Shown here in pieces: positions 55,661 through 64,000 of a stretch of DNA of 64,000 nt. How positions within the stretch are numbered: the stretch's first letter is position 1; each line of letters begins with the position of its first letter. A program made the translations under genes and the position numbers. The notes beneath the pieces are model-generated. The model was given only the letters and a program-made list of their open reading frames with translations, ran no database searches and was not told the origin of the DNA. Source of the DNA: Harmonia axyridis. Lineage: Eukaryota; Arthropoda; Insecta; Coleoptera; Coccinellidae. The stretch is taken from positions 10,540,001-10,604,000 of the forward strand of contig NC_059507.1 in NCBI RefSeq assembly GCF_914767665.1, written 5' to 3'.

Positions 55661-57966
55661 AAGTTCTCACAGGGTTTATTACATGAAATTATAAGTTCTG
55701 TTGGGATATTGTGTTTTTGTCAAATTGGCAACGTTTGAAGTTTGAACGTTCACAGAGATAGAGAACTTTTGTACGAAATGAAGTAAACAACGATAATAAA
55801 TGGTTATAGATGAAAGTTAATGTGGGTGCGATTGCAAGTTGGATTTGCTATTATTATCCAAAACGAAATAAAAATCAAGAGAAATATTCAATATTTATGG
55901 CCAACGAACTTGCGGTATTTTGCTGAGCAGGGATAGATATTTGTTTCGAAATATTTATTGAATATATATATATATATATATTGAGATATACAATTCAAGG
56001 AAATATTGGGGACGTGAAATTGAAAATTCCACGACGAGGAATGGGATTATAACTTATTTTACTGAGCGGATGGAGTGAGTCTTCTATGTATATCGATTTC
56101 TATGCGGTAGAATGATTTCAAGATTAAATTGAATTCTGAGGAATTTTATGCCTGTACATAAATAAGATATGGATGAAATTCAACTCGTAAAACTCTTAGT
56201 AAAAGAAAAGAAAGAAAAGGTGAATTCCGTTTAAAATTCTAGAAATAATTGAAGTCGACCTGATGAGTCTTTTATCGCTGTGAATTTCAGCATTAAATAT
56301 ACTCCGAGATATAGAATTGAGAATGCTTACTGTAAGTGAATATATAATGCCTGGTTTTTAAATATCTTCGATAAGTGAATTGTCAAAAATTAGGCATTCC
56401 TGATTATTGAAAAGAACCTTTAAATGAATTATTGATTTTCTTTGGAGTCATAAGTATTTCAAACTATCTATACTTTGTAACAAAGTTTTGCAATAGTCTG
56501 ATAAAAATAAACTGAGTTACTTCAATTCATAATATCGCAGATCTCCTTAATGTTTGCAAAATATAATAGAGATTGAACCCGAAGAAATTGAATATTTACA
56601 TTTCAGTCATTACAGTTTCTTATTGAAAAATCTTTGAATTTGGAATATTTTTAGAATTGAAATTTGATTTATTAAAACATTATATAAAATTTGCAGCATT
56701 CAACAACTTTCACGAAATGATTGTTTTACCTCTTTTGTAATAATTTAATCAATAATAAGTATTTTTTCACGAAAATTTCGAAAATATAACAATATTTTGT
56801 ATCATAAATTTTTTTGCGAAAAACGAAGTTACCGAATTTTTTTTCATGTGAAAATTAAAAATATTTACTTTCTTCAATGTAGATCATTGTTTGAAGAAAT
56901 TATGTGAAAACCTCATAAAAATCGGCGATTTGTAAGAAGAAATATCTCGTTTTGAACTGAGCAGCCACGCAGTGGTGTTCCCTCTCAACTCATCTCTACC
57001 TCCGCATTTTATCAAATTGAAAATACGATTAAACCACTCGGTCATAGCACTTCGTGGTCCCCCATAATTCTCGTAGCTTAGGATCTAAGAGATAAGGATT
57101 TTCGTTAGGCCCTGTGTGTATTTAATGTATTCCATTTATTTGCGGGATCTCAGAATTTACGGCAAGAATGGAGGGATGAGATTATGGACCAGAAAATTGA
57201 ATTAGACGGGCGGTATTATAAAATATCACATTTAGCGCAAACATACGAGGATAGCTGAGCTAAAGATTAAAGCTTATTGACGTTCGCAACTGCAAATCCA
57301 TTGAGTATAGTCTAAAAGCCGGTATATGACAGGCTCACGTTATAGTATTAAAGCTGAAAATTTTTCATGTCCACCATAGGGGTAGACACAGTGCTTTTAA
57401 TTTAGATAATGGGTTGTCGGGACCATTTTCAGAACTTATTGAATTCACAGCAAATTTGGATTATTTAGGGGATCCCGAACTTTTGTGCAAAAATAAATCC
57501 TGGTACTCTAAAAAATGAGAATGATAAATTAATTTCATACATATATTATAAATAGGTTGAGTGAATTAACCAAAATAAGTGGCAGTGGAGCTTTTCGAGA
57601 TTTTTAGAAATCTAATGAAACAAAGAAGTTATGTACCTACGTAATTTGTATGCCAAGTTCATGAAATTTTTTCAAGTAATACACAACTGATTCAAAGAAA
57701 ATTTCCAAAATAAAAAAATAAGTGTGCGTCCAATTAACAGCAATTATTTCTAAGATGGTATAAGTTTTGGGCGACCAAACGACCATTCTACATTCTGAAG
57801 TGAACACTTTTTTTTCAGCTTTCAAAAAAGCTTTAATTGAATTTTCACACTTCATAGTTTTTACACAATCAATATTTTTCCGAAACAACTAAAAGTTATC
57901 CTGAAAAATCGAAAACCTCCATTGCTGAGTGAGCATCGTTTTTTGATCCTTAGTTGTCTGGAATTA
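55661..57966. other. Unassigned intronic stretch with a TA microsatellite
   Basis: No gene is recognised. A (TA)n run lies at 55962-55981. The rest is AT-rich sequence without recognisable family motifs. Confidence 0.4.
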
Positions 57967-58955
57967 TAAGGTGCACAACTTTGCTTCCGCCGTTTTGCAA
58001 TAGATGGCTGTAGCGGTAGGTGGTTATGGATCGTATAGCTTAGGTATTTGTAAACATAACGCCATCGAAATATTAGTTGATTTGTGTCTGCATCATAAAG
58101 TTATTCTCGATTGAACATGTCAGCTTAAGAGCCAAATTCTCGTCATTTGCAGGAGGTTTTCATTTTCTCCTTTAATATTAAGAAATCTGCTATTAGTAAA
58201 AAAACGTGCCGAGAGGTTTTCATTTTCTCCTTTAATATTAAGAAATCTGCTATTAGTGAAAAAACGTGCCGAGAGGGGTTTCAACACTTCAAGAACGGTG
58301 ATTTGGACGTTGAAGACCAGCATGGCGGTGGAAGAGAGAAGTTTTTCAAAGATGAAGAATTGGATGCATTACTTGATCAAGACTCGTGTCAAACGTAACA
58401 AGAATTAACAGGATCATTGAGGGTAACGCATCAAGCCATTTCAAAACGCCTGAAAGTTATTGGAGTATTTCAGAAACAAGGAAACTGGGTGCCGTACTAG
58501 TTGAAGCCAAGAGGTGTTGAACGGTGTTTGTTTGCTTGTGAACAGCTGCTTGCAAGGCTTGCAAGAAGAGGAAAAATGAGTTCAATGCGATAATCACAAG
58601 TGCAGAAAACCATGGGGATATACCGGCCATGCTTCCACGTCGACGCCAAAACCGAATATTCACGGTTCCAAGGTCATGCTCATTTTTGGTGAGACCAGCT
58701 CGGCGTAGTTGCACCCTCCTATCATTTGTTTCGATCAAAGGCACACTGTCTGGCTGCTCATAACATCCGGTCTTATGAAGAAGTTAAACATTGGATCGAT
58801 TCGTGGATAGCTCCAAAATATGACCAGTTTTTCCAAAGATGGGAGAAAATAGTGGCCAGCGATGAATAATATTTGAATCATAAATGTATAACCAGTTTTT
58901 TTACAATAAAGCCTTGAATTTCGGAAAAAACGACGGAAACAAAGTTATACGCCTA
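57967..58955 (+). mobile_element. mariner copy F (mauritiana-like), deleted, with 60-bp tandem duplication
   Basis: Both ends are present (TAAGGTGCACAACTTTGCTT and AAAGTTATACGCCTAA). A 60-bp unit of the N-terminal coding region is duplicated in tandem (58153-58212 and 58213-58272), giving the repeated VFIFSFNIKKSAIS reading. Downstream: NGDLDVEDQHGGGREK, ELDALLDQDSCQT, then stops. The second catalytic segment is deleted; the sequence passes from the SIW-type WDQLGV region to the post-catalytic HNIRSYEEVKHWIDSW block. Non-functional. Confidence 0.88.
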
Positions 58956-60119
58956 AGTATTTAGATTATGACATTCTTATCGTTCAGTTTAGTGAGGGGT
59001 TCTGTTAATTAACATTCGATTGGCTATTTCAAATAAAGAAACTCATTTTTTTTCGAATTTAAGTATTGTTACGGAAATATTTGGTATTTTTTTAGTTTTT
59101 ATTTTTTTATGATTCTGCCTAGGTTTCCGTCATGAAGTTATGTAACAACCATTTTGAATTCCAGATACGACCCTGCCCTGAGGGTAAAAATTTCCAGTAC
59201 GCCAGAAAACGAGTTCCGAATTATGAAAGCGGCCCGTGAAAAGTTCATTCCTCAGCGGAAGTTTTCATATTTCATGACATCCGGGACTGAGACCGCCCCA
59301 TTTCAAATTAAGCGTTTAGATTCCTTCCATTGGCCAACGAATATAGCATTAACGAGTACAAAAATGCGAGCAAACGAGGTAAAACGTGATGCTTTAGCAG
59401 CTGCGGCTCGTGGAAACATTTGTGGTGGCTGAACTGCGAAAATTCAATTTGAACTTAAACAAGTTTGCTTGGTGAAATGGAGAAATTTACTTTTCGAACA
59501 AGATTGCACTTAGTGAACATGGAAATTGAGCACAGTACGTTTATTTTTCATTTCATTTTCCACATTCACCCTCTGCCGTGGAAATCTGTGGACAGGGGCA
59601 AAACCGGAGCTTTTCTTGTGTACCTACATAAATCGGAGTTCTTTGAGGGCGTAATTTGATGCTGAAACCTGAGGAGCTTCCAAGATAGAAAAACAGATTT
59701 TTTGTATTCTATCAATACGTTTGTTGTCGTTGAATTCGGTTTCCGAATGAACATCCGAATGTGAGGAGAGCGTGCTCCTCTGATCTGTCTCTAAGGTTAC
59801 AATCTGGGGATTGGTAGGATGTTTGAAAGTCTTTTCTCAGATGGCTTCCTTGAATTGCTAATCACTTTGGATATATGCAGGAAAAACATTGCCTACGTTC
59901 ATATTCATCGTATATTGTTCTTTATAATGTTTGATATCAATATATCCTAATCATTTTGCTTGTTGTTCTTCTGTAACTAAATTTCGAAAGATTGACCTTC
60001 TCAAATTATGTGTCTGTTAATAATCATCAAGGAATTCGCTCAAGGAAAAAGAGAATCAATTTTGGGCTCTGGGCAGCTGACACCTTTGAAGATGTCATCT
60101 TTTGACATTTTACGAACAA
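58956..60119. other. Unassigned intronic stretch
   Basis: No recognised gene. A 92-codon open + strand frame at 59154-59432 (RYDPALRVKISSTPE and so on) has no known motif and lacks a clear splice or start context. Confidence 0.35.
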
Positions 60120-61050
60120 AAATCATTACTAGAAATGAAACAATACACTCTTCAACCACGCAATGAAGTTGTTGAAATTCACTACAAAAATGGTGAAAAT
60201 TCTGCAGAACTAAAACACTTTTGGATCATCGTGAAGCAGCTTCTCAGGCAAAAGTGAAACTGGTGCAGGAATTTGAGCTGTTGGGACAAGTTGGTGATGT
60301 AAAGAATCCAAACCGTGTACGTCGCTCAAGCACAACTGAGAATATTGAAACTGTAGCCGGTGTGTTGTCGATCTTGGGAATTAGGCATTCCAGGATAGAT
60401 ATTACACCGTATTCTGCATAAATACTTAGGTCTTAAGACTTTTAAAGTTCAGTTAACACAAGAACTCGAGTTGGTCGATCACCAACAGTGCATTATCTTT
60501 GCTGATTGGGTCCTTGAAATGCATCAAATTGATCCGGATTCACATCGAAGAACCATCTTCAGTGATGAGGCCCATTTTCATTCGGAGGCTACTTAAATAA
60601 GCAGAATAGTCAGATTTGGAGATCGGAAAATCCAAGAATGATTATTGGAAAGTCTCTCCTTCTCCACCGTGTCACTGTTTGGTGCTTTTTTGGTTGTATG
60701 GTGTCACTGGACCTTAGTTATTTATTTTTGTTTGAGTTATTCAAAAATGAGGATGAGGCCACTGTTACGGTGAATGAATTGCGCTCACCGAGCTATGATT
60801 AATTTTTTTATGCTAGAATTGAAATAAATTTATGTAGATGACATTTATTTTTTATGGAGCTACAATCTACACAAGCAACAAAACGCAATTTTGCAAGTGT
60901 TCAGACCGTGTTATATCTAGAAGAGGTTATCACAATTGGCCACTGAGATCTTGTGATTTAACACCTTTGGCCATGTGAAAGATTTAAAACATTATAAACA
61001 AAGACCATTATCGGGGAGATCGTATTTGATTGATAATCTGGTACAAAATG
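60120..61050 (+). pseudogene. Decayed DD41D-type transposase of a second subfamily (copy J)
   Basis: Frames broken many times, but in order: MKQYTLQPRNEVVEIHYKNG (60138 on), FELLGQVGDVKNPNRVRRSS, TQELELVDHQQCIIFADWVL, TIFSDEAHFH (first catalytic aspartate kept, about 60560), YLNKQNSQIWRSENPRMII, KSLLLHRVTVWCFFGC, ATVTVNE, then GATIYTSNKT near 60856 (second catalytic segment damaged), and NWPLRSCDLTPLA (about 60935-60975; third aspartate replaced). It is clearly related to copies G-I but distinct in sequence and older. No inverted repeats were identified. It ends about 110 bp upstream of the neurobeachin exon. Confidence 0.8.
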
Positions 61051-61160
61051 GCGAAGGCGCTGGGTACTTTTAACGCATTTTTTCCTGAATTGATTAGCTG
61101 TATTTCCCCATGAACTATTGACGAAAAAACATTCTTATCTAAGATTAATGTTTGTTTCAG

Positions 61161-61261
61161 ATCTACTGATTGAAATGTTGGGTGTCCTGGCAAGCTATAG
61201 CATCACTGTAAAAGAACTGAAACTACTTTTTGGAGCCATGAAGGCTGTGAATGCAAAATGG
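61161..61261 (+). CDS. Neurobeachin/rugose, next internal exon
   Basis: A 101-bp exon after TTTGTTTCAG and before GTAGGT. Joined in phase to the exon at 33441 (G + AT gives aspartate) it reads DLLIEMLGVLASYSITVKEL, then KLLFGAMKAVNAKW. MLGVLASYSITVKELKLLF is a hallmark stretch of neurobeachin, preceding the ConA-like lectin domain. The exact phase match across 27.6 kb confirms that these are neighbouring exons of one transcript. It ends in phase 0. Confidence 0.96.
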
Positions 61262-61546
61262 GTAGGTATCAAACTGCTGTTAAATCGATAGAACGGCGAG
61301 GAAAACTTCTTTTCAAGATCCTCCCTGTACATTTCTATTGTCGTAAATTATAGTTGAGTGGACAGTGCCGTAATCGGGTATGTTTATGGGGGATGTTGTC
61401 CAAAGCACGCCGTTTGTCCCTAACTTCATACCATTAGAACAGGGTCTTTATTGCCTGCTACAAATTATTATCTACCTCCAGCGATTTTTTGTCCCCCCTG
61501 ACTTATTGGACCCCGCCTACTTTAACTGCTCTTCTCCTGCTTTCAG

Positions 61547-61642
61547 CCCCGTCACTCCGCCAAACTACTGAACGTGCTCCGTCAGATGCCCCAGAGGAGC
61601 GGTCCAGATGTTTTTTTCAGTTTTCCAGGACGCAAGGGATCG
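61547..61642 (+). CDS. Neurobeachin/rugose, third visible exon
   Basis: A 96-bp exon (32 codons) after CTGCTTTCAG and before GTAAGT, separated from the previous exon by a 285-bp intron. It reads PRHSAKLLNVLRQMPQRSG, then PDVFFSFPGRKGS. This is the family stretch leading into the ConA-like/laminin-G-like domain, whose next exon lies beyond the recognisable part of the window. Frame is continuous in phase 0. The fully conserved MPQ and GPD-FF-FPG signatures make the assignment secure. Confidence 0.96.
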
Positions 61643-64000
61643 GTAAGTGATTTCTAACGACTTAACGGAGTTGAGAAAACTCCTTCCTGTTCCTTCGGGC
61701 CATTCAAAATTCATGAACAGCTGAAGGTAATCTGGACGTTTTTTCGGAAATGTATACGGGTCGGTAACGGAAATTCCTATAAACTGGCTTGTTTCACTCT
61801 TCATAACATTCATTTTCCTATCCCTTTATCATTAACTATTCAGGATTTTATGATAACATTCGAAAATCGCCTGAGTATCCATACCGTATGTAGATATATT
61901 ATGATGAGAAATAGTTTCGGGTTCAAACAAGAAGATGGCGCTTGTGATTATAACTCTTACTACAAATTTTCCTATTTTTTCAGTTTATAGATCGTTTTTA
62001 TGGCTTCACATTCGTTTTTTTATGAGCTGAGTATAAGCAAATTCGCCCAAAAATAATGATCTAAGGCCTCTATTTGAGGGGCGACAATTCGGTCCAGTTT
62101 GCAGAACGCCTTTTCATATTTCATCATTCTTATCCATGTTGTTAATGAGGTTTTTTCTGCGGAGAAGCTGAAAATTACTTTGCATCAGGCGCCAAAATTA
62201 CTCACGCTAGCCCTGATCTAGAGTTACTATCAATTGCATTTTTTTGTGACGGCATAACGATCGATATTTCATCTCTATTGACACTACTTACAAAACTTAT
62301 TTGTACCCACAATTTGATTGATACATTTCCCATTTTGATATGCATAAAATCTCAGACTAATAAATATAGATAGAGGGAGCATATGCCATTTTCAGTAAGC
62401 AAATTTTATCCCCAATATGAACTATAAAATTTGACAGACAGTGCGCGGAAATGAAAACACATCAGTGATACGATATTTCACTCAATTCGCGCGTTTCTTC
62501 ACAAAGAACGCACTTCTTACGTCCCATAGTGAATCAACGTTTCATATTAACTCAAAATATATTGAAATGAATTCCTAAAAATATTAGAAATTCAGAAAAC
62601 AAAATTCAAGCGCGTCAAACGACGTGAAACATCCGATGACACTAGGAGAGCAAAAGTTGCCAAACCTTGGATTTCAGCAGGTAGATACAGAAAATAATAA
62701 ATATTCTGCTCATTATAAATTCGAAAATTAGGAAAAATATTGTGTTCCAAATATTCAAATTTGCTTATTTAATCGGGAATCACTCAAATAAATATATTTC
62801 ATTCAATATAATATACATTCATAACGATATAGTGAAATTGAGGATTTCAAAATATATCACAATCCGACAATGTAATCTAACCATGTTGGGGACATGTAAA
62901 AATTGCGTATACTCCCTCTATCTATGTTTATTACTCTATGCATAAAATAGACTGCTGTTGCATGAAGAGCTAAATGCTTTCGATAAAAATGAATAAATTC
63001 ATCTGTAATAACTTCAAATCTACTATTTATGTCATTCTTTGTTTGCTCAAGTTTCACAATATAAATCGTCTCTGTGAACTCTGTGAATAACCGGAAAAGA
63101 GCAGACCATGAAAAAAATGTATTATTCAGAAGGTCTGCACTAGTGGAGGCAGTAAAACTAGATGGCCAAAAGATAAGGCAGACTAAAAATGTTTGAATGA
63201 AGTTTCAGACAAGGGAATTATGCAGTTCTACGATGATACATCCGTCGAAATTTCTCTTTTGTCTTTGAATGAAAAGAGTGGAAGCTTTTCCGCTACATTT
63301 CTGGATTGAGAGGAATTTTCCGACTAGTTTCCACTTGCTATAGATATTGATGGGCTGGTTCATTCGAATGAATGGTTTTTATCAATGAGTAAAAGGTGTT
63401 TTTATTCTAAAATCACAGCTGGAAATTCATTCATTTCTGAAAATACTACACCAAATTCCTTTCTCGTGTAATCAAACTTCAACAATTGTAAGAAATATTC
63501 TTTTTTGCAGTACAAAGTACGCTACTGGTTTATTCCTCCAGTATTTATTATAATTTATAATGATAGACAATGATACAAATCAACTCATAAGCTTCAACGG
63601 GTCGAAAGTAACATCGTTTCGAAATGTTCTGATTTGAAAACACTCCATTTTTCCGAAACGAAGAATCAACAGAATATTTGAATCAGTACATATATCCCCT
63701 AACTACAGCCAATGTTTGAGTTATATAATCACCCTGTTTGAAACGATTGCTCTTAGCCATTCCTAAATCTAAAAGCAAACTCTCATCCACAATATTTCAT
63801 TGACAAACTGATTTGCCAATGTGAACATCCACTAAATATCAACGTTATAACTCAAAGCTCACTTTTGTTTGTTTAACAACTCAAACAAGGTGAAGGTACA
63901 TATGTTTATCACAGGATCAAAGAAAAATGTTAACCGTAAATTAATAGACGTGAATATAAATTCAGATTTAAGCTTTTGAGATTGCAGAGCTTGCGGTTGG
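61643..64000. other. Downstream neurobeachin intron, unassigned
   Basis: No further neurobeachin exon, gene or repeat is recognised to the window end. An open minus-strand frame at 61565-61813 overlaps exon 3 in antisense and has no known motif. Confidence 0.45.

Noticed and set aside
59154..59432. 92-codon + strand frame
   Set aside because: No similarity that I recognise, no splice sites or start support; left as unassigned although its composition is fairly protein-like.
61565..61813. 82-codon minus-strand open frame
   Set aside because: Overlaps neurobeachin exon 3 in antisense and extends into the intron; no recognised motif or start context.
1..64000. Bacterial-style operons, phage or defence systems
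   Set aside because: Long non-coding stretches, spliced exons and arthropod transposons make this insect nuclear DNA; no such genes are present.

Overview
This is insect nuclear DNA: AT-rich, with sparse split coding sequence and many transposable elements. The DNA transposon types (irritans- and mauritiana-like mariners, DD41D elements) fit an arthropod. A beetle is plausible, but the sequence alone does not prove the order. The only confidently recognised host gene is a neurobeachin/rugose (BEACH-family) orthologue on the + strand. Three consecutive exons are visible (33441-33567, 61161-61261, 61547-61642), with matching reading phases and consensus splice sites. The first two are separated by a ~27.6 kb intron that fills most of the right half of the window and is packed with nested mobile elements.

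Left part (1-33440), upstream of the first visible exon: a decayed non-LTR reverse transcriptase (1250-2010), a snap-back hairpin (2597-2718), a Tc1/mariner-like relic (4071-4690), a mauritiana-like mariner (6169-7431), a 640-bp tandem array (7919-9488), a hAT-like element rich in TTGACTT/AAGTCAA subrepeats (10228-12167), and a candidate minus-strand exon (12478-12705). After these come an irritans (Himar1-like) mariner interrupted by a 5'-inverted RTE-like insertion (14049-15756), further mariner copies, two DD41D elements (21398-22291, 27364-28289), a TTCAGA/TCTGAA fold-back element (24421-24972) and a long-inverted-repeat element (30435-31979).

Intron between the neurobeachin exons (33568-61160): a deleted DD41D copy, then a repeat (here called X) into which two young retrotransposons have landed. 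One is a 5'-truncated CR1/Jockey-type non-LTR element with an open 405-codon reverse transcriptase fragment. The other is a full-length Ty3/gypsy element (38407-43312) with open gag and pol, one mismatch between its LTRs and a canonical -1 slippery site. A second copy of X at 48751-49154 preserves both empty sites. Further right are a hAT MITE with an 8-bp target duplication, a ~2.8-3.3 kb segmental duplication carrying a decayed Ty1/copia fragment twice, hAT remnants, a second long-inverted-repeat element, two more mariner relics and a decayed DD41D relative that ends about 100 bp before the second neurobeachin exon.

The mobile elements do not form one working system. They are independent insertions of different ages; only the gypsy element looks possibly competent. 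I found no tRNA, rRNA, CRISPR or bacterial-type features. Several moderately GC-rich unique blocks (3320-3740, 5780-6110, 9489-9800, 17040-17480, 19190-19540) may be conserved non-coding DNA, but that needs a comparison I cannot run.
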